Of a stretch of 64,000 nucleotides of DNA, positions 19,596 to 28,791 are shown in pieces. This stretch comes from Bacillus massiliglaciei (GTDB lineage Bacteria; Bacillota; Bacilli; Bacillales; DSM-1321). The position numbers and the translations under genes were made by a program. The DNA lies in contig NZ_LT622359.1 in the NCBI RefSeq assembly GCF_900098925.1, positions 153,391 to 217,390 of the forward strand. The letters run 5' to 3'. Position 1 is the stretch's first letter; each line of letters opens with the position of its first letter. The notes beneath the pieces are model-generated. The model ran no database searches. It worked only from the letters and a program-made list of their open reading frames with translations, and was not told the DNA's origin.

Positions 19596-19625
19596 TTGAC
19601 TGTAATAGATTTTGCCCTCTATAAT
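19596..19625 (+). promoter_or_regulatory. Sigma-A promoter of the ohrR-like gene
   Basis: TTGACT and TATAAT separated by 18 bases, 48 bases before the ATG. Confidence 0.75.
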
Positions 19626-19636
19626 TTTTAAAAAGA

Positions 19637-19652
19637 TAATTGTTTACAATTA
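19637..19652. promoter_or_regulatory. Putative OhrR operator
   Basis: TAATTGT-TT-ACAATTA is a perfect 7-2-7 palindrome just downstream of the expected transcription start, where binding would block the regulator's own promoter. Confidence 0.6.
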
Positions 19653-19672
19653 GATTGGAAAGGAATTTTTAA

Positions 19673-20113
19673 ATGGGAAAAGAGAATGAATTTATAACAC
19701 TTGAAGACCATCTTTGTTTTTCTCTATACGCTTGTTCCCGGGCAATTCTTCGTTTATATAGACCTTATCTAGATGACCTGAAGCTGACGTATCCCCAATA
19801 TTTAGTGTTGGTGGTACTATGGGAACGCCAGGAAGCATCTGTGAAAGAACTTGGTCAATTGCTGGATCTTGATTCAGGCACACTGACACCTATGCTAAAA
19901 CGAATGGAAACAGCTCAGCTGGTGGAGCGTTTCAGAGACCCCGCCGATGAAAGAGTGGTTATCGTTCGTATTAAAGAGGAAGGGCTGGCATTGCGTGATA
20001 AGGCGCAATGCATCCCGCAGTCCCTGATCAGTGCTGCAGGCATGACATCAGAAGAAATGAATGCCTTTAATCAGGCTGTAAAAAAACTATCAAACATAGT
20101 GAATCAGAAGTAG
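19673..20113 (+). CDS. OhrR-type MarR family organic-peroxide regulator
   Basis: 146 residues and collinear with B. subtilis OhrR. The sensing Cys is at position 15 (DHLCFSLYACSR), the same as OhrR, and the conserved YPQYL segment and LDSGTLTPMLKRME recognition helix are present. A further Cys21 and a Cys near 110 could allow disulfide variants. Known: oxidation of Cys15 releases OhrR from DNA. Unlike the classic locus, no ohrA is adjacent; the divergent gene is an esterase. Start ATG follows GGAAAGGA. A terminator follows at 20156. Confidence 0.9.
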   Translation: MGKENEFITLEDHLCFSLYACSRAILRLYRPYLDDLKLTYPQYLVLVVLWERQEASVKELGQLLDLDSGTLTPMLKRMETAQLVERFRDPADERVVIVRIKEEGLALRDKAQCIPQSLISAAGMTSEEMNAFNQAVKKLSNIVNQK

Positions 20114-20425
20114 GAGATTTTTAGGCATTCTTTGAGCTTAATGTATCACATAAAGAAAAACGCTGTTGAATCTAAAACAGCGTTTTTCTTATCCTTCAGT
20201 AATTTTAGGATGATGAACTCTATTAAATGGGCATTAGACGCCAAAAAGGGAAGGCAGGGATAGGGATCAATCTTTGGGGAAACAGCAGGTTTTAGATTTC
20301 AAGCTCATTGAAATCAATTTTGAGCGATTCCTTTTGAAGAAGTTCCGGTAAACAGATCATTTGAAATGCATGGAACAGACAGCTAACATGGAAAAACAAC
20401 AGTCCTATAGAAAGAAGATGAATTT
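20114..20425. other. Intergenic region between the OhrR-type and LLM genes
   Basis: 312 bases. It holds the terminator at 20156-20187 and then about 230 bases in front of the flavin oxidoreductase gene, in which I see no clear promoter, operator or riboswitch. Confidence 0.4.
20156..20187 (+). terminator. Rho-independent terminator
   Basis: AAAAACGCTGTT / AACAGCGTTTTT around an 8-base loop, after the OhrR-type gene. Confidence 0.88.
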
Positions 20426-21439
20426 ATGTCTAATACAAAAGCATTAACAGAAGTTCCGTTTTCTGTGCTGGATCTTTCCCCAATCGCATCCGGCATGACG
20501 GCTGCGGATTCGTTTCGTCATACATTAGAGCTGGCCCAGCTGGCTGAAAAGTTGAATTATAAGCGCTATTGGCTTGCTGAGCATCATAATATGCCGTTCA
20601 TCGCCAGTTCCGCAACATCCATTGTAATTTCCCATGTAGCAGCCGGGACTTCAAAAATCCGGGTTGGCTCCGGCGGAATTATGCTGCCGAATCATGCCCC
20701 TCTTGTTATTGCTGAACAATTTGGCACGCTGGAATCATTATATCCTGGCCGAATTGATCTTGGTTTAGGCCGGGCTCCGGGCACAGACCAGCGAACCGCC
20801 TATGCGTTGAGGCGTGATCTAAGAAGCAATGGTGAAGACTTCCCAGAGCAGCTGGCCGAGCTTCGCGGCTACTTTGATCCTTCTTTAGCAACGAGCAGCC
20901 ATGTGAAGGCTGTTCCGGGCGAAGGCTTGAATATTCCGATATGGCTGCTTGGTTCAAGCGGCTTCAGCGCCCGTTTGGCCGGTGAACTTGGCTTGCCATT
21001 CGCTTTTGCCGGTCATTTTTCACCGCGTCATACAATGGGAGCCCTTCATATCTATCGCGGGTCCTTCAAGCCGTCAGACGTTCTGGATAAGCCGTATGCG
21101 ATGGTCGGATTAAATGTCATTGCAGCAGAAACGGACGAAGAAGCACAGCATCTTGCGACTACGCTGCAGCAGCAGTTCTTACATTTAATCCGCGGTCAGG
21201 AGACGAAGCTTCTGCCGCCGGTGGATGATATCCGCCAGCTGGCAAGCAGTTATGAATTAGAGGCCTTGCAGGAGCAATTAGGCAGATCTATAATCGGCAG
21301 TCCGCAAACAGTAAAAGAAAAGCTGGAGGCCTTTTTAAACGAAAGCCAGGCTGATGAAATTATGGCTATTGCGCAAGTGTATGACCATAAAGCGCGTCTC
21401 CGTTCTTATGAAATTTTGGCAGATGTTTCGAAAGGGTAA
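20426..21439 (+). CDS. Luciferase-like (LLM class) flavin-dependent oxidoreductase
   Basis: 337 residues. The conserved opening [21 protein letters not shown], the block [44 protein letters not shown] and [14 protein letters not shown] define the MsnO8/YvbT-type LLM family. These cytosolic TIM barrels use reduced flavin mononucleotide to oxygenate small substrates. No flavin reductase is adjacent and the substrate is unknown. RBS AAAGAAG is modest. Single-gene unit. Confidence 0.9.
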   Translation: MSNTKALTEVPFSVLDLSPIASGMTAADSFRHTLELAQLAEKLNYKRYWLAEHHNMPFIASSATSIVISHVAAGTSKIRVGSGGIMLPNHAPLVIAEQFGTLESLYPGRIDLGLGRAPGTDQRTAYALRRDLRSNGEDFPEQLAELRGYFDPSLATSSHVKAVPGEGLNIPIWLLGSSGFSARLAGELGLPFAFAGHFSPRHTMGALHIYRGSFKPSDVLDKPYAMVGLNVIAAETDEEAQHLATTLQQQFLHLIRGQETKLLPPVDDIRQLASSYELEALQEQLGRSIIGSPQTVKEKLEAFLNESQADEIMAIAQVYDHKARLRSYEILADVSKG

Positions 21440-21765
21440 TGTGAGGCATTGAACTGAATAAGCATTTTAATGAAAGAAGCCCAGTTTGCGGAACTCAACG
21501 CCAGCCGGGCTTTTCTATAGCTATTTTTATCTGCTTGAAATGCTGCCGGTCCGATTTAAAAAGAAGCTTAAGGTCGGCGGATTTTTATGAAATTTTTTCG
21601 TATAAATGAAAAAATCATCCAATCGATGCTTTTTTATTTTGGTTGAAGAAGTGCAAAAAAACGGCAGTTTCAGGGGTGCAACGTATGGTTGCCCCATGAT
21701 GCGCCTGGAACTAGCTTTACTTTCGCTCCAAGTACCCTACATACTGAATGTTGTAAGGAAAGGCG
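21440..21765. other. Intergenic region with two hairpins
   Basis: 326 bases. A weak hairpin at 21477-21512 (AAGCCC...GGGCTT, then TTTT) may end the oxidoreductase transcript. A second hairpin, GGGGTGCAAC / GTTGCCCC with one bulge (21673-21695), has no T tract and sits about 70 bases before the next gene. Nothing else is evident. Confidence 0.4.
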
Positions 21766-22227
21766 ATGAAAACAATGATCTTTAGTGAACGATTAAAAAA
21801 AGAAAGAGAGAAAAAAGGCTGGTCCCAAGCAGAGCTTGCTGAACAGATACATGTCAGCCGCCAGTCCGTATCCAAATGGGAAACCGGAAAAAATTACCCG
21901 AGTATTGAGGTCATCATTGATTTAAGTGATTTATTCGGCATTACGATAGACGAACTGTTAAGGAGTGATAAAGAATTGAAGGAAAAAGTGATCCAGGACA
22001 GCAAGCAATTGAAGTATCCAAAGTGGAAACTTTTTTTTGACAGTGTCTTTTTGATAGGAGCCTTTTTATTGGTGTCAAAATTAGGGATCATGGCTTCTAA
22101 TCATTTTGCAGGTACGAATATTATGATACTCGACGGCCTGCCAAAAGCAGTCACCAATTTTTTGCCGCTGATTCTCATGGTAACCGGAGGAATTGGCGGC
22201 GATCAATTGAAAAATAAATATCTCTGA
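21766..22227 (+). CDS. XRE-family helix-turn-helix protein with membrane-anchored C-terminus
   Basis: 153 residues. Residues 6-60 are a complete XRE HTH (FSERLKKEREKKGWSQAELAEQIHVSRQSVSKWETG). After a lysine-rich linker there are two hydrophobic segments (about 88-108 and 124-146). Such HTH-membrane proteins are common orphan regulators in Bacillaceae. ATG at 21766 follows AAGGAAAGGCG. Signal and targets are unknown; no operon partner. Confidence 0.85.
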   Translation: MKTMIFSERLKKEREKKGWSQAELAEQIHVSRQSVSKWETGKNYPSIEVIIDLSDLFGITIDELLRSDKELKEKVIQDSKQLKYPKWKLFFDSVFLIGAFLLVSKLGIMASNHFAGTNIMILDGLPKAVTNFLPLILMVTGGIGGDQLKNKYL

Positions 22228-22588
22228 TTTTACTGGAATAAAAATATTTTATATTTTCAATAAAGCAAATGTCCCAGCAGTATAACTAAATCATTTTGCT
22301 GGGATATTATTCTTTTTACAGGTGTTTGTCTAATTTGAGTTATTTTTACTTATATTGAAATCACTAAATCTTTAATATAATAAAGAGTTTTATTAGGGTG
22401 ATTAGATGCGTTGGTTATGAAGAGGACATAAAGAATTTTTATTTTTATAAAACCTACTGTTTAACAAAGTAAAATATTGATATAATTTTCATGGTGCGAA
22501 AGTTACATCTCTATTTTAGAAAAAAGGATAAATTTATAAAGGTAAGGTGTGCTTCCCGACTAAATGATAATTGTGAGGGGATTTTTTT
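22228..22588. other. Intergenic region
   Basis: 361 AT-rich bases. It contains the hairpin at 22272 and, at 22481-22486, a TATAAT that may be the -10 box of the lipoprotein gene; the upstream GTTTAA at 16-base spacing is a poor -35. No reading frame of note. Confidence 0.4.
22272..22310 (+). terminator. Probable terminator of the XRE gene
   Basis: TCCCAGCA / TGCTGGGA with a 17-base loop, followed by a T-rich stretch. Confidence 0.6.
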
Positions 22589-23185
22589 ATGCGTAAAATT
22601 AGCTGGATTATTTTAGTACTAGCCACGGCTCTTCTATCTGCGTGCTCAGCAAGTGAATCAGCCGAAAAAAAACCAAATGATAAAGAGGAAGGTGTTTCAG
22701 TAGATAAGGGTCTGCTGAATGTTGAGATAACCTTGCCAGCTTCTATGTTTGAAGATGAAGATATAGATACTGTAATTGCTGATGCCAAAAAGGATGGCGT
22801 AAAAGAAGTAACAAAGAATGAAGATGGATCGCTTACCTATAAGATGTCAAAAGCTAAACACAGAGAAATGTTAAAAGAAGTAGAGTCGTCCATTCAAGAG
22901 TCTATTGATGATGCTAAAACAAGTAAGGATTATGTATCTATTAAAGATGTAACTCATAATAAATCATTCTCTGAATTTACCCTTTTAGTAGAAAAGGCTT
23001 CTTATGAAAATAGCATGGACGCTTTTGCAGCAATTGGTTTTGGTATATCAGGAATGATGTATCAAATTTATAATGGTGCAGATGAAGAAAAGGCGAAAGT
23101 AAAAATATATATTAAAGATAAAGCAACTCAGGAAACTTTTGATGAAATGCTCTACCCTGATGATTTAGAAGAAGAATCAAAATGA
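22589..23185 (+). CDS. Lipoprotein of unknown function
   Basis: 198 residues. The signal peptide MRKISWIILVLATALLSACS ends in a lipobox (LSAC), then a Lys/Glu/Ser-rich linker to about residue 45. The mature part is acidic, with repeated Asp/Lys-rich helices and no recognised domain. RBS GAGGGG stands seven bases before the ATG. A second, decayed lipoprotein gene follows 29 bases later. Predicted to be anchored on the outer membrane face. Confidence 0.72.
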   Translation: MRKISWIILVLATALLSACSASESAEKKPNDKEEGVSVDKGLLNVEITLPASMFEDEDIDTVIADAKKDGVKEVTKNEDGSLTYKMSKAKHREMLKEVESSIQESIDDAKTSKDYVSIKDVTHNKSFSEFTLLVEKASYENSMDAFAAIGFGISGMMYQIYNGADEEKAKVKIYIKDKATQETFDEMLYPDDLEEESK

Positions 23186-23214
23186 TGACTATTTAGGAGA
23201 GAAGAGGTTCTAAA

Positions 23215-23814
23215 TGAATATGATTAAGTTTAGAAAATTAAAGGTATAGTCCCTATTAGACTTTTAACACTTACTTTGTTGACGGTTTGCGGACAAGATT
23301 CTTCGGATGATACAAGCACTTCTATTAAACAAAATGATACTGATCAGGGAGAAACTAAACCTAAACAGGAAATAAAAAATCGGTAATAGGTGACGAACAA
23401 ATCCAGTTCCATTTAAACAGACAGCTGCGGTAAATGATGAAATATATGATGATAATGGTAAGTCTTATCCAGTCAAGTTTGATTTAACAGTGTTGGAAGT
23501 TACTCAAGGTAAAGCAGCATATCAGCAATTAAAAGCAATGAATGAATTTAATGAACCTGCACCGCAAGGGTATAAATGGGTGTTAGCAAAGACAAAGGTT
23601 AAATTCACAGAGTCAGAAACAAAAGATATAGCATTTAACATTGATGGAATCATGAATTTTATAATGGTAAGCGAAAACGGTGACGTTTATAGCGGAGACT
23701 TATATGGTACTACTGAGCCTGATTTTAGTTTTGGAAACGTATGTAGGAAATGAGAAAGAGGGATACATGTCAGGATTGGTTAAACTGAATGAAAAAGCTC
23801 AGCTTCGTTATTAA
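23215..23814 (+). pseudogene. Frameshifted lipoprotein gene, DUF4352-like
   Basis: The pieces line up as one protein broken several times: ATG at 23215 runs to a TAG after 11 codons; another frame carries a lipobox (LTLLTVCGQ) and a Ser/Thr/Gln-rich linker; a third frame from about 23425 carries NDEIYDDNGKSYPVKFDLTVLEV ... EFNEPAPQGYKWVLAKTKVKF ... ENGDVYSGDLYGT. A last shift near 23745 restores VGNEKEGYMSGLVKLNEKAQLRY and a TAA at 23812. The pattern of a short conserved extracellular domain after a lipobox fits DUF4352 proteins. No product is likely. Confidence 0.72.
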
Positions 23815-23884
23815 AAATGCTTGGAGGGACATGTTTTCTTTAACTTACAATAAATTGAAGTGAAATCGAATATGATGATTCATG

Positions 23885-23917
23885 AAGCAAGTGAAGTGAT
23901 ATTTTCTTCACTTGCTT
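23885..23917. terminator. Hairpin terminator
   Basis: AAGCAAGTGAAG / CTTCACTTGCTT, a perfect 12-bp stem, between the lipoprotein remnant and the ribose operon. Confidence 0.75.
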
Positions 23918-23975
23918 GTTAATTTAATATAAAAGATGGTTAATCAGGGATTGATGCTGTTTATCTATTTTTTCC

Positions 23976-24004
23976 TTGTCAGCTTATATCTCCTGTGTTA
24001 TTCT
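23976..24004 (+). promoter_or_regulatory. Sigma-A promoter of the ribose operon
   Basis: TTGTCA and TATTCT separated by 17 bases; the cre begins 10 bases after the -10 box. Confidence 0.7.
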
Positions 24005-24013
24005 AAACTTAAA

Positions 24014-24027
24014 TGTAAACGGTTACA
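24014..24027 (+). promoter_or_regulatory. Catabolite-responsive element (cre) of the ribose operon
   Basis: TGTAAACGGTTACA fits the CcpA cre consensus TGWAANCGNTNWCA at every fixed position and is palindromic. It lies at about +3 to +16, where it would repress. LacI-type RbsR could share it. Confidence 0.82.
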
Positions 24028-24045
24028 CAAAAAGAGGTGGCAGAA

Positions 24046-25032
24046 TTGGCGACGATACGGGATGTGGCGAAAAGGGCTGGCGTGTCAGTAGCAACGGTAT
24101 CAAGGGCATTGAATGATAAAGGATATGTTCACGATGATACAAGGAAGCTTATCAATGAAGCGATTCAGCAATTGAATTACCGGCCGAACGAAGTGGCCCG
24201 GTCGCTCTATAATAAAAAATCCAGGTTGATCGGATTGCTGCTTCCTGATATACGCAATCCCTTTTTTCCTGAACTGGCCCGCGGTGCAGAGGATGAGATG
24301 CAGGCGCATGATTACAGAGTGATGATCGGCAATGCGGATGAAAAGCCTGAAAAAGAATCCGAGTATATTCATACTTTTGAACAGCATCATGTCATCGGGA
24401 TTTTGTCAGCGACAAGCAATCAGGATAATAGCTTTTATCAGAATCTGTCTTTTCCGGTTGTCTTTCTTGATCGCATTTCTGATCAGCATCCCTCTGTGTA
24501 TGCAGACGGACTCGATGGCGGAAAAAAGGCTGTAAGAGAAATAGTGAGACGGGGAAGCAAGCGAATAACGCTGCTTAGAGGTCCTATGGAACTTAAGACT
24601 GCTCAGGATCGATTCAGGGGGGCGATGGAAGAGATTTCTTCAAAGGACGTTGAATTCAATGTCATGAAGACCTCTTTTGCTTATGAAGAGGCGGAAGAAA
24701 GTGCAAAGGAGCTGTTCGAACGTTTTCCGGATACAGATGGAGTCATCGCAAGCAATGATATAGCAGCTGCGGCGGTATTGCGTGAAGCGCACCGAATCGG
24801 TAAATCGATTCCGGAAGAGCTCCAAATCATCGGGTATGATGATATACCGCTAAGCAAATGGCTGTATCCTCCTTTATCCACGATTAGGCAGCCTGCTTAT
24901 GATATGGGGAGGACAGCCGCAAAATTATTAATTCAATTGATTCATAATGAAAAAGTGTCACATAAAAATATTCAATTGCCTGTTGCTTTTATTGAAAGGC
25001 AGACGACAAGAAAGGCGGAGGAAAATGGCTAA
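24046..25032 (+). CDS. rbsR: Ribose operon repressor RbsR (LacI family)
   Basis: 328 residues from TTG at 24046. The LacI HTH ATIRDVAKRAGVSVATVSRALND is at the N-terminus, followed by a hinge YRPNEVARSLYNKKS and a periplasmic-binding-like domain (LIGLLLPDIRNPFFPELARGAEDEM). Sequence follows B. subtilis RbsR closely. I prefer TTG 24046 because it matches the MATI start and has AGAGG eight bases upstream; an in-frame GTG at 24037 is possible. First gene of rbsRKDACB; overlaps rbsK by 8 bases. Ribose or its phosphate should relieve repression. Confidence 0.93.
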   Translation: MATIRDVAKRAGVSVATVSRALNDKGYVHDDTRKLINEAIQQLNYRPNEVARSLYNKKSRLIGLLLPDIRNPFFPELARGAEDEMQAHDYRVMIGNADEKPEKESEYIHTFEQHHVIGILSATSNQDNSFYQNLSFPVVFLDRISDQHPSVYADGLDGGKKAVREIVRRGSKRITLLRGPMELKTAQDRFRGAMEEISSKDVEFNVMKTSFAYEEAEESAKELFERFPDTDGVIASNDIAAAAVLREAHRIGKSIPEELQIIGYDDIPLSKWLYPPLSTIRQPAYDMGRTAAKLLIQLIHNEKVSHKNIQLPVAFIERQTTRKAEENG

Positions 25033-25903
25033 AATCACGGTAATCGGAAGTTCTTCCATTGATTTAGTTGTTACAGCTTCAAGAAGACCTGAAAAAGGGG
25101 AAACGATTATTGGAGAATCATTTAAAACAGTACCTGGCGGAAAAGGGGCCAACCAAGCCGTGGCCGCAGCCCGCTTAGGAGCTGAAGTGTATATGGTTGG
25201 CTGTATCGGCGATGATGTTTTCGGCAAGGAAATCCTGGATAATTTCCGCAAAAACAATGTCCACACCGACTATGTGGAACCGGTTACAGGTGTGGAGAGC
25301 GGCACGGCTCATATCACGCTTGCGGAAGGCGATAACAGCATTATCGTAGTCCAGGCTGCTAATCAATATGTTACTCCGGATTATATAGACAAGGCACTGA
25401 ATACAATCCAGGCATCTGATATCGTCCTGATTCAGCAAGAAATTCCGGAAGATACCGTTGAGCATGTCAGTGAAATATGTAAAATGTACGGTGTGCCGCT
25501 GCTGTTGAATCCTGCGCCGGCAAGGCCGATCAGAAAAAAAGTAATAGAAAATACAGCCTATCTTACACCTAATGAATTGGAAGCTTCGATTCTTTTTGAA
25601 GGGGAAGACTTTCATGATGCGCTGAAGCGATATCCTAACAAGGTATTTATCACAGAAGGGAAGAACGGCGTCCGATATTTCGACGGCGGGCAAGAGGTGT
25701 TGGTTCCTGGCAATCCAGTAACGGCTGTGGATACAACAGGGGCGGGAGATACGTTTAATGCAGCCTTTGCCGTCGCGCTTGCAGAGGGAAAGAGCATGAA
25801 AGAGAGCCTGCGTTTTGCCAACCTGGCTGCATCCCTGTCTGTAACGAAATTCGGGGCTCAGGGCGGCATGCCATTGCGAAACGAAGTGGAGGAGCTTCTG
25901 TAG
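25025..25903 (+). CDS. rbsK: Ribokinase
   Basis: 292 residues from ATG at 25025 (GGCGGAGG upstream). PfkB family: the N-terminal [26 protein letters not shown] and [15 protein letters not shown] motif bind the sugar; [14 protein letters not shown] is the signature 2 with the catalytic Asp. It phosphorylates ribose to ribose 5-phosphate in the cytosol. The first codons overlap the end of rbsR, so the two are translationally coupled. Confidence 0.95.
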   Translation: MAKITVIGSSSIDLVVTASRRPEKGETIIGESFKTVPGGKGANQAVAAARLGAEVYMVGCIGDDVFGKEILDNFRKNNVHTDYVEPVTGVESGTAHITLAEGDNSIIVVQAANQYVTPDYIDKALNTIQASDIVLIQQEIPEDTVEHVSEICKMYGVPLLLNPAPARPIRKKVIENTAYLTPNELEASILFEGEDFHDALKRYPNKVFITEGKNGVRYFDGGQEVLVPGNPVTAVDTTGAGDTFNAAFAVALAEGKSMKESLRFANLAASLSVTKFGAQGGMPLRNEVEELL

Positions 25904-25904
25904 C

Positions 25905-26300
25905 ATGAAAAAACATGGAGTCTTGAACAGCCATATTTCCAAAGTTTTAGCGGATTTGGGACACACGGATTATATCGCCGTTGCGGATGCGGGTTTGCCT
26001 GTACCTGACGGTGTCCTGAAAATAGATGTAGCAATCAAAGCTGGGACCCCGTCTTTTAAGGAAGTGGTCGATGCCATAGCTGAAGATATGGTTATTGAAA
26101 AAGTGATCATGGCCACAGAAATAGAAGCGGCTAATCCGGAAACCTGCCGTTATTTGCAGCAGAAATTTTCCGGAATCAGTCAGGAAACCATGCCGCATGA
26201 AGAGTTTAAGGAACTGACCAGGCAGGTAAAAGCAATCATTCGAACCGGAGAAATCAAACCGTATGCGAATTGTATCTTGCAATCGGGCGTATTTTTCTAA
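25905..26300 (+). CDS. rbsD: D-ribose pyranase RbsD
   Basis: 131 residues. [22 protein letters not shown] with the catalytic His20, GLPVPDG, and the C-terminal [19 protein letters not shown] are diagnostic. It converts beta-pyranose to beta-furanose ribose so RbsK can use it. One base separates it from rbsK. Confidence 0.95.
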   Translation: MKKHGVLNSHISKVLADLGHTDYIAVADAGLPVPDGVLKIDVAIKAGTPSFKEVVDAIAEDMVIEKVIMATEIEAANPETCRYLQQKFSGISQETMPHEEFKELTRQVKAIIRTGEIKPYANCILQSGVFF

Positions 26301-26319
26301 ACAGTGAGGTGGAAAACAT

Positions 26320-27801
26320 ATGCGAATTACGATGAAAAACATCTTCAAAGCGTTTGGAACCAATCAAGTTTTGACAGGTGTGGACTTTGAACTGGAAGAG
26401 GGGGAAGTTCACGCCCTTATGGGGGAAAATGGAGCAGGCAAGTCGACGATGATGAATGTGCTGACAGGTCTCCATCCAAAAGATAAAGGCTCCATTCTGA
26501 TTAATGGCACGGAAACCTCTTTTAACAATCCGAAGGAAGCGGAGCAACATGGAATTACCTTCATTCATCAAGAACTGAATATTTGGCCGGATATGACTGT
26601 CTTGGATAATCTATTTATCGGGAAGGAATTAAAAACGGCTTTTGGTTTAGTCAATACGAAAGAAATGAAAGCGCTAGCAAAAAAGCAGTTTGCCCGATTG
26701 GGAGTTTCAATTCCCTTAGATAAAGAGGCGGGAAGCTGTTCGGTCGGTGAACAGCAAATGATCGAGATTGCTAAAGCTCTGATGACAGAAGCCAAAGTGA
26801 TCATCATGGATGAACCGACAGCTGCTTTGACGGAAAGAGAAATCGGCAAGCTCTTTGAGGTGATTTCTTCTCTGAAAAAAGAGGGTGTATCCATTGTCTA
26901 TATTTCTCACCGGATGGAAGAGATTTTTACGATATGCGACCGCATTACGGTCATGCGGGATGGAAAAACGGTAGATACGAAGGAGATTAAAGAAACTACT
27001 TTTGATGAAGTCGTAAAGAAAATGGTCGGAAGAGAGTTAACCGATCGTTTTCCGCAGCGGGAACCAAAGCTGGGTGAGACCATGCTCCAAGTAAAGGATC
27101 TCACAAAGAATGGGGTCTTTCGGGAGGTCAGCTTCTCTGTCAGAGCCGGAGAAATTGTCGGCATATCCGGATTAATGGGAGCCGGACGGACGGAAATCAT
27201 GCGCGCCATTTTTGGTCTGGATTCCACTGACAGCGGAGAAATTTGGCTGGATGGCAAAAAAGTCTCCATTTCCTCTCCTGCTCGGGCTGTGGAGTCAGGC
27301 ATCGGGTTTATTACGGAAAATCGTAAGGAAGAGGGGTTGATCCTGGACTTTTCGATAAAAGACAATATGGTCCTGCCGACTCTCTTCAGCTTTGCACCGA
27401 AAGGTATTATTAATGAAAAAACGGAGTTGGATTTCGTTGAGATGCTAATTAGGCGTTTAACAGTTAAAACCGAATCAGCAGAGACAGCCGTCGGAAATCT
27501 TTCTGGCGGGAACCAGCAGAAAGTGGTCATTGCCAAATGGGTGGGCATCGGTCCCAAGGTACTGATTTTAGATGAACCGACAAGAGGGGTGGATGTCGGT
27601 GCGAAAAGAGAGATTTATCAACTGATGAATGAATTGACAGATCGCGGGGTGGCGATCATTATGGTGTCTTCAGAGCTGCCGGAAGTACTAGGGATGAGCG
27701 ACCGAATCCTTGTGGTGCATGAAGGGAAAATCACGGGCGAATTAATAAAAGAAGAAGCAACCCAGGAAAAAATAATGACATTAGCAACAGGAGGTATGTG
27801 A
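26320..27801 (+). CDS. rbsA: Ribose ABC transporter ATP-binding protein RbsA
   Basis: 493 residues, two fused ABC domains as in sugar importers. The first has Walker [10 protein letters not shown], signature [15 protein letters not shown] and [11 protein letters not shown]; the second has a degenerate P-loop GLMGAGRTE and signature [14 protein letters not shown] with [14 protein letters not shown]. It energises ribose uptake with RbsC. ATG at 26320 follows GAGGTGG. Confidence 0.95.
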   Translation: MRITMKNIFKAFGTNQVLTGVDFELEEGEVHALMGENGAGKSTMMNVLTGLHPKDKGSILINGTETSFNNPKEAEQHGITFIHQELNIWPDMTVLDNLFIGKELKTAFGLVNTKEMKALAKKQFARLGVSIPLDKEAGSCSVGEQQMIEIAKALMTEAKVIIMDEPTAALTEREIGKLFEVISSLKKEGVSIVYISHRMEEIFTICDRITVMRDGKTVDTKEIKETTFDEVVKKMVGRELTDRFPQREPKLGETMLQVKDLTKNGVFREVSFSVRAGEIVGISGLMGAGRTEIMRAIFGLDSTDSGEIWLDGKKVSISSPARAVESGIGFITENRKEEGLILDFSIKDNMVLPTLFSFAPKGIINEKTELDFVEMLIRRLTVKTESAETAVGNLSGGNQQKVVIAKWVGIGPKVLILDEPTRGVDVGAKREIYQLMNELTDRGVAIIMVSSELPEVLGMSDRILVVHEGKITGELIKEEATQEKIMTLATGGM

Positions 27802-27802
27802 G

Positions 27803-28774
27803 ATGAAAGCAGCAAATGAAGGGGTATCGGCTGGCAAGTCTGCGATGTTTAGTTCCGTAACGCAGAAAATGGGCCCGTTACTTGGGTTAATTATCTTATT
27901 TATTATCGTTTCTATCTTGAATCCAAGCTTTTTAGAACCATTGAATATTCTAAATCTGCTGAGGCAGGTATCAATCAATGCCCTCATTGCTTTTGGCATG
28001 ACATTTGTTATCTTAACAGGCGGAATTGACTTATCGGTTGGCGCTATTCTTGCCTTATCGAGTGCCTTGACTGCCGGCATGATTGTTTCTGGGATGGATC
28101 CGATCCTTGCCATTATTATTGGCTGCCTTCTTGGCGGAGTAATGGGAGTGATCAATGGACTGCTGATCACGAAAGGAAAAATGGCTCCATTTATTGCAAC
28201 ATTGGCTACCATGACCTTGTTCAGGGGGCTCACCCTTGTCTACACAGACGGGAACCCAATCACCGGTCTAGGGGATAATCGGTTATTCCAGCTGTTCGGC
28301 AGAGGATATTTCCTTGGAATTCCTGTACCGGCTATTACGATGCTGATCACGTTTGTCATTTTATATATCATTCTTCAAAAAACACCATTTGGACGAAAGA
28401 CTTATGCAATCGGCGGGAATGAGAAGGCCGCATTGATTTCAGGAATTAAAGTCCCGAAAGTGAAAATTATGATTTACGGTCTCTCTGGATTGCTGGCTGC
28501 CCTGGCTGGGGCAATCCTGACTTCACGTTTGAATTCAGCGCAGCCGACAGCCGGAACATCTTATGAGCTGGATGCCATCGCAGCCGTTGTATTAGGCGGA
28601 ACAAGTCTGTCAGGAGGAAAGGGCTTAATTGTTGGAACCTTGATAGGCGCCTTGATTATCGGAACCTTAAATAACGGACTGAATCTCCTTGGGGTTTCTT
28701 CCTTTTATCAAATGGTGGTCAAAGGGATTGTCATTATCATTGCTGTATTGCTGGACCGTAAGAAATCGGCGTAA
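27803..28774 (+). CDS. rbsC: Ribose ABC transporter permease RbsC
   Basis: 323 residues, about eight to ten helices. LTGGIDLSVGAILALSSALTAGMI is the hallmark of the BPD_transp_2 sugar permeases, and AIGGNEKAALISGIKV is the ATPase coupling loop. One base lies between the rbsA stop and its ATG; the RBS AGGAGG lies inside rbsA. Confidence 0.95.
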   Translation: MKAANEGVSAGKSAMFSSVTQKMGPLLGLIILFIIVSILNPSFLEPLNILNLLRQVSINALIAFGMTFVILTGGIDLSVGAILALSSALTAGMIVSGMDPILAIIIGCLLGGVMGVINGLLITKGKMAPFIATLATMTLFRGLTLVYTDGNPITGLGDNRLFQLFGRGYFLGIPVPAITMLITFVILYIILQKTPFGRKTYAIGGNEKAALISGIKVPKVKIMIYGLSGLLAALAGAILTSRLNSAQPTAGTSYELDAIAAVVLGGTSLSGGKGLIVGTLIGALIIGTLNNGLNLLGVSSFYQMVVKGIVIIIAVLLDRKKSA

Positions 28775-28791
28775 GTCAGGAGGGATCTTAT

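Noticed and set aside
25175..25966. 263-codon antisense frame over rbsK
   Set aside because: It lacks an RBS and any recognisable domain; the plus strand is clearly ribokinase.
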